64,000 nucleotides of DNA from NCBI RefSeq assembly GCF_900239975.1, contig NZ_LS992154.1, forward strand, positions 1-64,000, given 5' to 3'. Below are positions 45,364-53,820 of this stretch, one piece after another. The position numbers and the translations under genes were made by a program. Positions within the stretch are counted from its first letter, which is position 1. Every line of letters begins with the position of its first letter. The stretch comes from Chlamydia poikilotherma. GTDB lineage: Bacteria; Chlamydiota; Chlamydiia; Chlamydiales; Chlamydiaceae. The notes below the pieces were generated by a model. It ran no database searches. It saw only the letters and a program-made list of their open reading frames with translations, and was not told the origin of the DNA.

Positions 45364-45882
45364 GTGCCTAAATACCCGTTAGAGCCTGTTCTAGCGATTA
45401 AAAAAGATCGTGTTGATAGAGCGGAAAAAGTTGTTAAAGAAAAGCGTCGTCTTTTAGAGATAGAACAAGAGAAATTAAGAGAAATCGAAACTGCTCGTGA
45501 CAAAGTGAAAAATCACTATATGCAAAAGATTCAACAATTGCGAGAATTGTTAGATGAAGGCACAACGAGTGATGCGGTTTTACAGAGAAAAGCCTATATT
45601 AAAGTTGTTGCTGTACAACTGGCTGAAGAAGAAGAAAAGGTTAATAAACAAAAAGAGAGCGTTTTAGCAGCTTCCAAAGAGCTGGAAAAAGCAGAAGTTA
45701 ATTTAGCCAAACGGCGAAAAGAAGAAGAAAAAACGCGTTTGCATAAAGAAGAGTGGATAAAAGAAGCTCTCAAAGAAGAAGCGCGAGAAATAGAAAAAGA
45801 GCAAGATGAAATGGGACAACTGCTTCATCAGTTGCGCAAGAAAAAACAACGTGAATCGGGGGAATCTAGTTCATGGAATTAA
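45364..45882 (+). CDS. cdsO: Type III stalk protein CdsO
   Basis: A 172-residue almost all-helical, highly charged protein (E/K-rich coiled coil at about 18-160). The FliJ/YscO family forms the central stalk under the ATPase, and this position after cdsN is the usual one. It begins with GTG at 45364 after AAGGG. The final bases overlap cdsP by 10. CT670 is the recalled orthologue. Confidence 0.82.
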   Translation: MPKYPLEPVLAIKKDRVDRAEKVVKEKRRLLEIEQEKLREIETARDKVKNHYMQKIQQLRELLDEGTTSDAVLQRKAYIKVVAVQLAEEEEKVNKQKESVLAASKELEKAEVNLAKRRKEEEKTRLHKEEWIKEALKEEAREIEKEQDEMGQLLHQLRKKKQRESGESSSWN

Positions 45883-46721
45883 ATAAAACAACCGAGTCTT
45901 TGTACAGTTGCAAGACAGATCGCCATTCAGTACAACAGGACGTAGGTCCGGAGCCTAAAGATAACCGCGACGTTAAAGTATTTTCTTTGGAAGGCCACCA
46001 ACAATCAAAACAAGATCGTCAGGATAAAGTTTCCAATAAAGGTTCTCGTCAAGAATCTCGAGGAGCTGATGATAAGCATGTAGAAGAGAAAACATCTACT
46101 GTATCTTCTAAAGAAGAAGATAAAGAAGACAGTGAAGGCTTCATGGCTTATGATAATCCTACAGCAGGAATGGCATTTGTAGATGTCGCTGCTCCTATTT
46201 CTAGTGAAGTTGTTGTAGAAAGTGCTACAATAGCTGTTGCTAGTGCAGATTTACAGTGGGTGGAAGAAGTTATTGCTAACACTGTAGAATCTATGATGGT
46301 TGCTGATGTTAATGGGCAGCAGTTAATCGAATTAGTTTTAGATACTGAAGGTAATGTTCCTGAAATTTTTGCAGGTGCAAATTTAACATTGGTACAATCT
46401 GGAACAGACCTTTCTGTAAAATTCTCTAATTTTGTAGATAATACTCAGATGGCAGAAGCAATGAATCTCATTGTGAATAATCCCTCTCAGCTTGCTAGTT
46501 TAGTAGGAGCATTAAAAAATCGTCATTTGAATTTGACAGAATTGACTGTTGGATCAAGTATTGTACAATTGCCAACTATTGAAGAAGCACAAACACCTCT
46601 ACATATGATTGCTGCTACAATTCATCAAAGAGATGAAGAGAAAGATCAAGAAAAAGATCAGCAGCAGCAACAACAAGATCAAGAACAAAACCAATATAAA
46701 GTTGAAGAAGCGCGTTTATAA
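45873..46721 (+). CDS. cdsP: Type III needle-length / switch protein CdsP
   Basis: A 282-residue protein with a disordered, Gln/Ser/Lys/Asp-rich N-terminal ~100 residues and C-terminal Gln/Glu/Lys repeats (about 250-275), around a folded central domain (about 120-245). It lies where YscP lies, between YscO and YscQ equivalents. The YscP/FliK role, sensing needle length and switching substrate, is inferred from position and composition. It overlaps cdsO by 10 bases. CT671 is the recalled orthologue. Confidence 0.75.
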   Translation: MELNKTTESLYSCKTDRHSVQQDVGPEPKDNRDVKVFSLEGHQQSKQDRQDKVSNKGSRQESRGADDKHVEEKTSTVSSKEEDKEDSEGFMAYDNPTAGMAFVDVAAPISSEVVVESATIAVASADLQWVEEVIANTVESMMVADVNGQQLIELVLDTEGNVPEIFAGANLTLVQSGTDLSVKFSNFVDNTQMAEAMNLIVNNPSQLASLVGALKNRHLNLTELTVGSSIVQLPTIEEAQTPLHMIAATIHQRDEEKDQEKDQQQQQQDQEQNQYKVEEARL

Positions 46722-46733
46722 AGGTGATTTCTC

Positions 46734-47852
46734 ATGGCAGTAGCAGCGGAGCCTAGCGCTAGTTGGTTAAAATCTAGAAATGATTTTCTAAACTCTTTAG
46801 TGAAAACAGAAGAAGGGATCTCTCTTCCTTCGTTTCCTAAAGGTTTATGCCAACATAGGTTGAAAGAAAAATTTCGTTTAGAAGAAACAAGTCTTACTAT
46901 TCAACCTCGAGGCTCCCTCTCTGCAACTCAGGCTGTTCAAGATTTTGGAACACATCTTTTAGTTCAGTCGTTTCTAGTACAACCTTTAGACCCTGGAACC
47001 TTCTTCTTTGTTACTTCAGAAGCAGATCTTCAATCTTTCATGGTTGCTGTATTTAATGATTCTAGTTTAGCTTCCTATTTCTATGAAAAAGATAAACTAT
47101 TAGGATTCCATTATTACTTTTGTGCAGAGCTATGTAAGTTACTCCAAGAATTGGCTTGGTTACCTTCATTATCTGCTAGAGTTGTAGGCGATGCACGATT
47201 TTCTAGTAAGGATCTACAAGGATCTTACCAAGCTGTAGATATCACTTGCGGATTAGATGGAAAATATATGCGTTTCCGTTTGCTTTTCCCAGACGCGGTA
47301 TGTGATAGTTGTAAGCAGTTCCTTTCTGCATCGGATCAAAATTTTGATGTTCATCAATTAGATGCTACCCCTTTGACAATGTCTATAGAAGTTGGTTATT
47401 GCCAACTAACACAAGAGGAATGGCAACAAGTTGTACATGGCAGCTTCATTTTATTAGATAGTTGTTTATACGATCCTGATACAGAAGAAAGCGGTGGCTT
47501 GCTTACTATTCAGGGGCATCAATTTTTCGGTGGTCGTTTTATTAATCAAACCTCCGGAGAATTTAAAATTACCAGCTATCCAAGTTTACAACAGGAAGAA
47601 CCTGCTGAAGAAACACCAGAAGCTGCTCTACCTGCAGCACCTTTACCAGGAAGCTGTAAATTAGTAGCCGAAGCTTCTAGATACTCATTAACTGTTGAAG
47701 AGTTTTTAAAACTTACTCAAGGCAGTATCTTAAATCTCGATGGTGTCCATCCCTCTCGAGGTGTGGATTTGATTCTCAATGGAGCAAAAGTCGGGAGAGG
47801 AGAGGTAGTATCTTTAGGAGATGTTTTAGGAATTCGAGTCCTAGAAGTATAA
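46734..47852 (+). CDS. cdsQ: Type III C-ring protein CdsQ
   Basis: Cytoplasmic sorting-platform component, YscQ/FliN family, 372 residues. SpoA-like beta domains are at about 205-285 (LTMSIEVGYCQLTQEEWQQ) and about 305-372 (YSLTVEEFLKLTQGSILNLDGVHPSRGVDLILNGAKVGRGEVV), the second with the family's typical INGxxxGxGEVV pattern. The N-terminal region is variable. CT672 (fliN) is the recalled orthologue. pkn5 begins 9 bases after the stop. Confidence 0.9.
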   Translation: MAVAAEPSASWLKSRNDFLNSLVKTEEGISLPSFPKGLCQHRLKEKFRLEETSLTIQPRGSLSATQAVQDFGTHLLVQSFLVQPLDPGTFFFVTSEADLQSFMVAVFNDSSLASYFYEKDKLLGFHYYFCAELCKLLQELAWLPSLSARVVGDARFSSKDLQGSYQAVDITCGLDGKYMRFRLLFPDAVCDSCKQFLSASDQNFDVHQLDATPLTMSIEVGYCQLTQEEWQQVVHGSFILLDSCLYDPDTEESGGLLTIQGHQFFGGRFINQTSGEFKITSYPSLQQEEPAEETPEAALPAAPLPGSCKLVAEASRYSLTVEEFLKLTQGSILNLDGVHPSRGVDLILNGAKVGRGEVVSLGDVLGIRVLEV

Positions 47853-47860
47853 ACGCATAA

Positions 47861-49375
47861 TTGTCTCCTATGGATTGTCAATCCGAAATACCTTCTCAAA
47901 ATCAGGTGATTGGTGAATATCACATCAAACAAATCCTGAGTAAGAAAGAGGGTAGTGCGGTATACCGAGGTTTACATCCTAATACTCTACAATCTGTAGC
48001 TATTAAGGTTCTTGCAACACCCTTGGTTGCTGATACATCACGAGTTCATAATTTCTTAAAAGAAGCGCGGATTGTTGAGCAAATCTCACATCCAAATATT
48101 GTTAAGTTATACCAATACGGACAATGTAGGAAAGGTCTGTACATAGCTATGGAATATATTCAGGGAGTTTCTCTTAGACACTACATTCTCTCCCAGCTGA
48201 TTCCTTTATCACGTGCTATTGATATTGTCTTACATATTGCCCAAGCTCTTGAATATCTACATAGCCGAGGCATTCTCCATAGGGATATAAAACCAGAAAA
48301 TATTCTTATGACATCTCAAGGACAAATCAAGCTTATAGATTTTGGTCTTGCTGCGTGTTCTATGGATGAAGATACTCATCTTGCGTGTTTGGGAACACCT
48401 TCATACATGAGTCCTGAACAACGTCAAGGAGATAAGATCTCTGAAAGTTCAGAAATCTATTCATTGGGTTTAATAGCATACGAATTAATCTTAGGAAATT
48501 TAGCCTTAGGCAAAGTTGTTTTATCTTTGATTCCAAATAGAGTGAGCAAGATCCTAGCAAAGGCTTTACAACCCTCTCCTAAAGATCGTTATGGATCTAT
48601 GAAGGAATTCATCTCAGATTTACATAGATATCGTCATGGTGAAGATCTTCAAAAAGATAAGCGTAATAAAGATCATACCGCACTGGTGAATGATCAGCTA
48701 TATCATCAGAGATTTTGGTTATCTCCTTTGGAAATTGTTGCTCCTGAATTTTTATCGGTTTCTATATATGAACAAGGATATCCTACGCATCCTCATGTAT
48801 ACTATGAAGCTTATATGAGTGAGGATGGTTTTAGAATATGGTTTTGTTATAGTCTTTCAGGAAATCCAACTTTAGTATTAACTATTATGAAGAGCTTCGT
48901 AAGTCAATGGGGTCATGAAGATAACATTAGAAGTGCGATTCGTAAGATTCATAGTGAGCTAATGCGTATAAATGTTCCTATAGATGAAAAGGGAATTTCC
49001 TTAATTTGCGTAACTATTTCGAAAGAAAAAAAGGAACTTTCTTGGATTGCTTGTGGGAAAACTAATTTCTGGTTACAAAAACAAGGAAAGGTTGCTCAGA
49101 ATTTTACTACTTCGTCCTCAGGTCTAGGAAAAATTAGTTCTTTACAAATTCAGGAAACCAAGGTTGCATGGGAAATAGGTGATGGAGCAGTATTACATAC
49201 CTTACAGGCAGACGATTCCATGTCATCTTTACATAGTCCTTTATTCACAGAGTTGAAAGATAGAGGACAAACAGCTATATTCTGCCCAATAGAGAGCGTA
49301 CGGTACGGGATATTAGGAAATCATGACGGAAATCTTTGTCCCTCAACACTTATCAGCTTAAAAAGAATCCGGTGA
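47861..49375 (+). CDS. pkn5: Serine/threonine protein kinase Pkn5 with degenerate PP2C/SpoIIE-like C-terminal domain
   Basis: Residues about 16-260 are a Hanks-type kinase: VAIK (ATP lysine), HRDIKPENI (catalytic loop), DFGLA, and SPEQ. The glycine loop is poor (LSKKEGSAVYRG). Residues about 310-450 resemble the SpoIIE/PP2C phosphatase fold: YYEAYMSEDGFRIWFCYSLSGNP, ICVTISKEKKELSWIACG, SSGLG, WEIGDGAVLHT. The metal-binding aspartates of active phosphatases (DVSG, TDG) are absent. Pkn5 lies between cdsQ and cdsC, and C. trachomatis Pkn5 (CT673) has been reported as a type III substrate. The phosphatase-fold reading is my inference. Confidence 0.85.
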   Translation: MSPMDCQSEIPSQNQVIGEYHIKQILSKKEGSAVYRGLHPNTLQSVAIKVLATPLVADTSRVHNFLKEARIVEQISHPNIVKLYQYGQCRKGLYIAMEYIQGVSLRHYILSQLIPLSRAIDIVLHIAQALEYLHSRGILHRDIKPENILMTSQGQIKLIDFGLAACSMDEDTHLACLGTPSYMSPEQRQGDKISESSEIYSLGLIAYELILGNLALGKVVLSLIPNRVSKILAKALQPSPKDRYGSMKEFISDLHRYRHGEDLQKDKRNKDHTALVNDQLYHQRFWLSPLEIVAPEFLSVSIYEQGYPTHPHVYYEAYMSEDGFRIWFCYSLSGNPTLVLTIMKSFVSQWGHEDNIRSAIRKIHSELMRINVPIDEKGISLICVTISKEKKELSWIACGKTNFWLQKQGKVAQNFTTSSSGLGKISSLQIQETKVAWEIGDGAVLHTLQADDSMSSLHSPLFTELKDRGQTAIFCPIESVRYGILGNHDGNLCPSTLISLKRIR

Positions 49376-52098
49376 AAATAGTGACGTCGAACATTGGAAG
49401 AAAGATCTTACAGGTCATAAATAAGAAAAAAGGAAAAATAGGGGTACTTGTTGCTTTGTTTTTCTTTGACCTGGTTTTACTTGGTGTGAATTCTCACAAA
49501 CCACCAATTAGCGAACCAAGATCTCGAGCTAAAAACTCCCAAACTGACGAGAACAGCCAAATTGCTGCCTGTCCTAAAAACATAGTTAATAAGACATCAG
49601 TAAAAAAATCTGATAAGCAGTCTATTGCTAAAAGCTTGCCTCAGAATCAACCGCGTCATTTTAAGAAATCAACACAGACATTTTCCCCAGGGTTTTCTGA
49701 AGGCTCGCCATTTGCTAAGCCTGAAGTTAAAAAACGTCCTCTCGATAATCGTATGCAGACTGCTACGAAAAAAACTCCACGTTTCCTTCCTAAACAAGAA
49801 GAAAAAACGGAAGTTGTCGAGGAGAAGAGTGAAGAAGCTCAAATTTGGGAAGATAAGCGTACTTATGCTAAACGCGCCGTAAATGCTATAAACTTTAGTG
49901 TAAAAAAGCTTGTTGAAGAGAGTGAAAAAAAGAGCTCCCAAGAAGAAGGCTTTAAAGTTGATAATAAAGCAGCATCTTCACAACCGTTGAAAACAAAATC
50001 TCCAGATAAGCAACCCTCTATTGATAAGATAGCAGTCTATTCTGATTCCAAAAAAGATGATGAGCAATCTCCCTCTTTATTAAAAGGAAAACAAATTACC
50101 TGCGCAGATCTCAAAGATAATGGTTATACTGTAAATTTTGAAGATATCTCTGTCCTTGAACTTTTGCAATTTGTCAGTAAAATTTCTGGAACAAATTTCG
50201 TTTTCGATAGTAGTGATTTAAATTTCAATGTAACGATTGTTTCTCACGACCCTACCTCTGTAGACAATCTTTCTACCATCCTTTTACAAGTCTTGAAAAT
50301 GCATGACTTAAAAGTAGTAGAGCAAGGAAATAACGTTCTTATTTATCGTAATCCTCGTCTTTCTAAATTATCTACTGTAGTCACCGATGGCTCTGCAAAG
50401 GATAATTGTGAAGCTGTTGTGGTTACCCGTGTATTCCGTTTATACAGCGTACACCCTACATCTGCTGTAAATATTATTCAGCCGCTACTTTCACATGATG
50501 CTATAGTAAGTGCTTCAGAAGCTACACGCCATGTCATTGTTTCTGATATTGCTGGAAATGTTGAGAAAGTCGGGGAGTTATTAGCAGCTTTAGATAGCCC
50601 CGGAACATCCGTGGATATGTCAGAGTATGAAGTGCGTTATGCAAATCCTGCTTCATTAGTGAGCTATTGCCAAGATGTTCTTGGTGCTATGGCTGAAGAT
50701 GAAGCTTTTCAGATTTTCATTCAGCCAGGAACAAATAAGATTTTCGTAGTTTCTTCACCCCGCTTAACTAGCAAGGCAATACAGCTACTAAAATCCCTGG
50801 ATATTCCAGAAATGGCACATACATTAGATGATGTTACAAGCCCTGCCGCAGCTTTAGGAACATCAGGAGCCGCAAATCCTAAAAGCTTACGCTTCTTCAT
50901 GTATAAGCTGAAATATCAAAATGGTGCGGCAATAGCTCAGGCAATTCAAGATATTGGATACAATCTCTATGTAACAACAGCGATGGATGAAGATTTCATC
51001 AATACGCTAAACAGTATTCAATGGCTGGATGTTAACAACTCTATTGTTGTTATCGGAAATCAAACAAATGTAGATAAAGTTGTCAGCTTACTCAATGGTT
51101 TAGACTTACCTCCGAAGCAAGTGTATATCGAAGTGCTTATTCTAGAGACTAGCCTAGAGAAATCTTGGGATTTCGGAGTTCAGTGGGTAGCACTTGGAGA
51201 TGAACAAGGTAAAGTTGCTTATGCTTCAGGATTATTAAGCAATACAGGTCTTGCTAATCCTACAAAATCTACAGTACCTCCTGCAAAACCATCTCCAGGA
51301 GATATTCCATTACCAACACCTGGCCAGTTAGCAGGAATTGGCGATATGATGTATGCATCCTCAGCTTTTGGCTTGGGGATCATAGGAAACGTTCTTAGCC
51401 ATAAAGGGAAATCTTTCCTTACCTTAGGGGGACTTCTCAGTGCTTTAGATCAAGATGGCGATACTGTCATTGTTCTTAACCCAAGAATTATGGCTCAGGA
51501 TACACAACAGGCATCTTTCTTTGTTGGGCAGACGATTCCTTTCCAAACGACGAGCACAATCATTCAAGAAACAGGAACTGTTACACAAAATATCGAGTAT
51601 GAAGATATCGGTGTTAACCTTGTTGTTGCTTCAACGATCGCTCCGAATAATGTTGTTACTTTACAAATAGAACAGACGATTTCTGAGCTACATTCTGCTC
51701 AGGGTACTCTTACACCTGTAACAGATAAAACGTATGCAGCTACCCGCCTACAAGTTCCTGATGGATGTTTCTTAGTAATGAGTGGTCACATCAGAGATAA
51801 AACTACAAAAATCATTACGGGAGTTCCTCTGCTAAACTCTATACCTTTAATTCGAGGTTTGTTCAGCAGAACAATAGATCAAAGGCAAAAACGCAACATC
51901 ATGATGTTCATTAAGCCTAAGGTTATTAGCAGCTTTGAAGAGGGTACAACATTAACAAATAAAGAGGGTTACAGATACAACTGGGAAGCCGATGAGGGAT
52001 CTATGCAAGTAGCGCCACGACATGCTCCTGAATGTCAGCACCCTCCTGCATTACAGGCAGAAAGTGATTTTAAAATGCTAGAACTAGAAGCCCGATAA
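49372..52098 (+). CDS. cdsC: Type III outer-membrane secretin CdsC
   Basis: Secretin that forms the outer-membrane ring, 908 residues from GTG 49372. That GTG overlaps the pkn5 TGA as GTGA; a TTG at 49336 would add 12 residues. Order: hydrophobic segment (about 20-37), a long Lys/Ser-rich disordered region to about 235, N-domains (about 250-600, including AVNIIQPLLSHDAIVSASEATRHVIVSD and VNNSIVVIGNQTNVDKVVSLLNGLDLPPKQVYIEVLI), then the secretin beta domain with FFVGQTIPF and VPLLNSIPLIRGLFS (VPxLxxIPxIGxLF family motif). The N-terminal anchor is not a normal cleaved signal. CT674 is the recalled orthologue. Confidence 0.93.
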   Translation: MKIVTSNIGRKILQVINKKKGKIGVLVALFFFDLVLLGVNSHKPPISEPRSRAKNSQTDENSQIAACPKNIVNKTSVKKSDKQSIAKSLPQNQPRHFKKSTQTFSPGFSEGSPFAKPEVKKRPLDNRMQTATKKTPRFLPKQEEKTEVVEEKSEEAQIWEDKRTYAKRAVNAINFSVKKLVEESEKKSSQEEGFKVDNKAASSQPLKTKSPDKQPSIDKIAVYSDSKKDDEQSPSLLKGKQITCADLKDNGYTVNFEDISVLELLQFVSKISGTNFVFDSSDLNFNVTIVSHDPTSVDNLSTILLQVLKMHDLKVVEQGNNVLIYRNPRLSKLSTVVTDGSAKDNCEAVVVTRVFRLYSVHPTSAVNIIQPLLSHDAIVSASEATRHVIVSDIAGNVEKVGELLAALDSPGTSVDMSEYEVRYANPASLVSYCQDVLGAMAEDEAFQIFIQPGTNKIFVVSSPRLTSKAIQLLKSLDIPEMAHTLDDVTSPAAALGTSGAANPKSLRFFMYKLKYQNGAAIAQAIQDIGYNLYVTTAMDEDFINTLNSIQWLDVNNSIVVIGNQTNVDKVVSLLNGLDLPPKQVYIEVLILETSLEKSWDFGVQWVALGDEQGKVAYASGLLSNTGLANPTKSTVPPAKPSPGDIPLPTPGQLAGIGDMMYASSAFGLGIIGNVLSHKGKSFLTLGGLLSALDQDGDTVIVLNPRIMAQDTQQASFFVGQTIPFQTTSTIIQETGTVTQNIEYEDIGVNLVVASTIAPNNVVTLQIEQTISELHSAQGTLTPVTDKTYAATRLQVPDGCFLVMSGHIRDKTTKIITGVPLLNSIPLIRGLFSRTIDQRQKRNIMMFIKPKVISSFEEGTTLTNKEGYRYNWEADEGSMQVAPRHAPECQHPPALQAESDFKMLELEAR

Positions 52099-52165
52099 AT
52101 GCTATATAGAAAAAATAAGATGATATTCTACGCCATGGAATAGCTTCTGACTCTGTTGTTTTTCA

Positions 52166-52230
52166 GGGGGAAAGCCAAGAAAACATCATCGGCCGTATGA
52201 TTGTTGTTTTCTTGGCTTTTTTATTCCCCC
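52166..52230 (+). terminator. Strong intrinsic terminator closing the type III operon
   Basis: AAAGCCAAGAAAACA (52171-52185) pairs with the reverse-complement run ending CTTGGCTTT (about 52204-52219), followed by TTTTT; GGGGG (52166-52170) and CCCCC (52226-52230) can extend it. It lies 70 bases after the cdsC stop. The -35 of the tRNA-Thr promoter falls in its right arm. Confidence 0.9.
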
Positions 52231-52240
52231 TCTCTATACT
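52212..52240 (+). promoter_or_regulatory. Sigma66-type promoter of tRNA-Thr, overlapping the terminator
   Basis: TTGGCT (52212-52217) and TATACT (52235-52240) are 17 bases apart; the start would be near 52247, nine bases before tRNA-Thr. Confidence 0.5.
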
Positions 52241-52255
52241 TACTCCTTCTTTTTT

Positions 52256-52328
<73 letters not shown>

Positions 52329-52588
52329 AACATAGTAAAAAATATTTACAGAAAATAAAAAAACGCTTACCGTTTTGCTTTATTTTTTCATGGAAAAGTG
52401 TAAGAAATAAGAACTTATAAAGAGCAGGATCCTCTCATAATTGCCATTATGACACTTTGTATTTTGCTTTCTATTTTAGAAGTATTTCTTAGCCTATTTT
52501 TATAAAGAATATCCCGTATTTATAGATGGATATGGTGAAAATCAATGTCTTTTCTCTGTCCAAATTAAAAATACATTTAGGGGAAAAA

Positions 52589-52712
52589 GGGCAACTGGCA
52601 TGTCCTAAGAGGCAAGAGACTTTAGGGAGAGTCGTCCTCTGAGCTTTAAGATCTCATCTTAAAAGTATGTCAGGGCTTTTAATTTTGGCCTTATGGGGAA
52701 ACATTGCTGCCC
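52589..52712. ncRNA. Candidate structured RNA, strand unsettled
   Basis: An outer stem joins GGGCAAC (52589-52595) and GCTGCCC (52706-52712), with ATGT (52600-52603) and ACAT (52701-52704) inside. Inside that are three hairpins: AGAGG/CCTCT (52608-52612, 52636-52640) enclosing GACT/AGTC (52618-52621, 52630-52633); a perfect TTTAAGAT/ATCTTAAA (52645-52652, 52656-52663); and AGGGC/GCCTT (52672-52676, 52688-52692). On the minus strand the outer mismatch becomes a G-U pair and TTTTT follows; on the plus strand the small inner hairpin pairs better. I cannot match it to 6S, tmRNA, SRP or RNase P RNA. Confidence 0.4.
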
Positions 52713-52719
52713 TTCTATA

Positions 52720-52733
52720 ACCGCATATGCGGT
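52720..52733. repeat. Palindrome downstream of mcsB
   Basis: ACCGCATATGCGGT is a perfect 14-base palindrome 11 bases from the mcsB stop. Without a U-tract on either side it is a poor terminator; TATAGA on the minus strand just after it could be a -10 for the structured RNA. Confidence 0.4.
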
Positions 52734-52743
52734 AAGGAGGGTA

Positions 52744-53820
52744 TTAAAAGCCGACGGGAGATAAACTTTCTGCAAGTTTCTTTAAAACATCTGCGCGTAA
52801 TTGCGTGATTACTTCCTTTTGCAGATTTTTATTGTTTTCAGGTTGTTTTGTAAGTGCTAAGTGCCCACGACGTGCTTGCCAGAATACAGGATTCCAAATA
52901 GGACTATTATCAGCACCTTGAATCCATCCAAGGCTAATTCCCAATTGAATCCAGCTTAACGCATCTAGTGTTTCCTGAAGGTCTAAATGATACGAATGCG
53001 TAAGTAGCCCTAATGCACGTAAAATATGATTTTTTAATTCTCCGGGATTTTGTTCAGCATGTTTCTTTTTTGCTGATGCCTCCGCAACGGATACTTTTGA
53101 GGACCATATTCTTAAGGATGATAGGATTTGCTCTTCCGTGAGCCCTAAAGAACATTTATTGGATAAAACTAGTATGTTCCCAATGTATCCTGGCGTTGCC
53201 GGTAGCATTCCTAAACAAGCTACTTCTGTATCCTCATCAATAATATCATTTAATTCTTGAGAATATACTAATGCAGGGGCATGTAAGAAACACTGACTTT
53301 TTAATCCTGTACCACATTCTCGAGAATTTGTAGTTAGAAAACCAAAATCTGAAGAAAAGGCAAATTCTAACTTCTCATTTAGGTAAGTATCTAACCGCAC
53401 AAGCTGATCTAAAGCTTTTTCAGGTTCAGATGTAAAATCTATGGTATGGAGAATTAGATGATCTCGGAAATTTATAGCTGCTAAGATAGTTCCAGAACGA
53501 TTTACAATAAGAGCTTCACCTTCAGGATTTCCCGTTAGATCATAGGGAAATAGAAAATGCTCAATGAGAAATTCTTTTTGCCAGGCAGGAGCATCTTTAA
53601 GAGGTAAAACTAGAAACTCATCAAAACCTTCAATATGGTTGAAATGCGAAACTATAGCCTCTAAAATTTCCTGCTTTTTCTCCCTAGATAAACAAGGAAG
53701 AAATTTTGCTATGGAAAGATTCCTAGATAGTGAAAACGTCGTTATAGGCCAGGTTTTATTTATAGAGGGGGCGTCTTTTTTACTAGCAAAATTAAGAAGT
53801 AAATCATTGGGAAGAATCAT
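52744..53820 (-). CDS. mcsB: McsB-like guanidino kinase
   Basis: A 358-residue member of the ATP:guanido phosphotransferase family; bacterial McsB phosphorylates arginines and marks proteins for ClpCP. SRNLSIAKFLPCL matches the N-terminal SRxRLARN region, LTTNSRECGTGLKSQCFLHAPALV and VLSNKCSLGLTEEQIL the ATP-binding segments. The NEEDHLR catalytic motif reads INFRDHLIL here, without the two glutamates. It is unclear whether it is an active kinase. It overlaps mcsA by 17 bases, as partners. Old annotation calls it arginine kinase (karG, CT675). Confidence 0.85.
   Translation of the reverse strand: MILPNDLLLNFASKKDAPSINKTWPITTFSLSRNLSIAKFLPCLSREKKQEILEAIVSHFNHIEGFDEFLVLPLKDAPAWQKEFLIEHFLFPYDLTGNPEGEALIVNRSGTILAAINFRDHLILHTIDFTSEPEKALDQLVRLDTYLNEKLEFAFSSDFGFLTTNSRECGTGLKSQCFLHAPALVYSQELNDIIDEDTEVACLGMLPATPGYIGNILVLSNKCSLGLTEEQILSSLRIWSSKVSVAEASAKKKHAEQNPGELKNHILRALGLLTHSYHLDLQETLDALSWIQLGISLGWIQGADNSPIWNPVFWQARRGHLALTKQPENNKNLQKEVITQLRADVLKKLAESLSPVGF

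Larger units (their letters stand above)
52329..52743. other. 415-base gap between tRNA-Thr and convergent mcsB
   Basis: The first 250 bases are plain AT-rich sequence. The last 160 hold a candidate structured RNA (52589-52712) and the palindrome ACCGCATATGCGGT (52720-52733). No protein frame of note. Confidence 0.5.

Noticed and set aside
49336..49371. TTG start for cdsC at 49336
   Set aside because: It would overlap pkn5 by 40 bases; GTG at 49372 gives the common 4-base GTGA overlap. This is a preference, not proof.
52589..52712. Calling the structured element 6S, SRP or RNase P RNA
   Set aside because: None of the conserved sequence boxes of those RNAs is visible; only the fold is supported.
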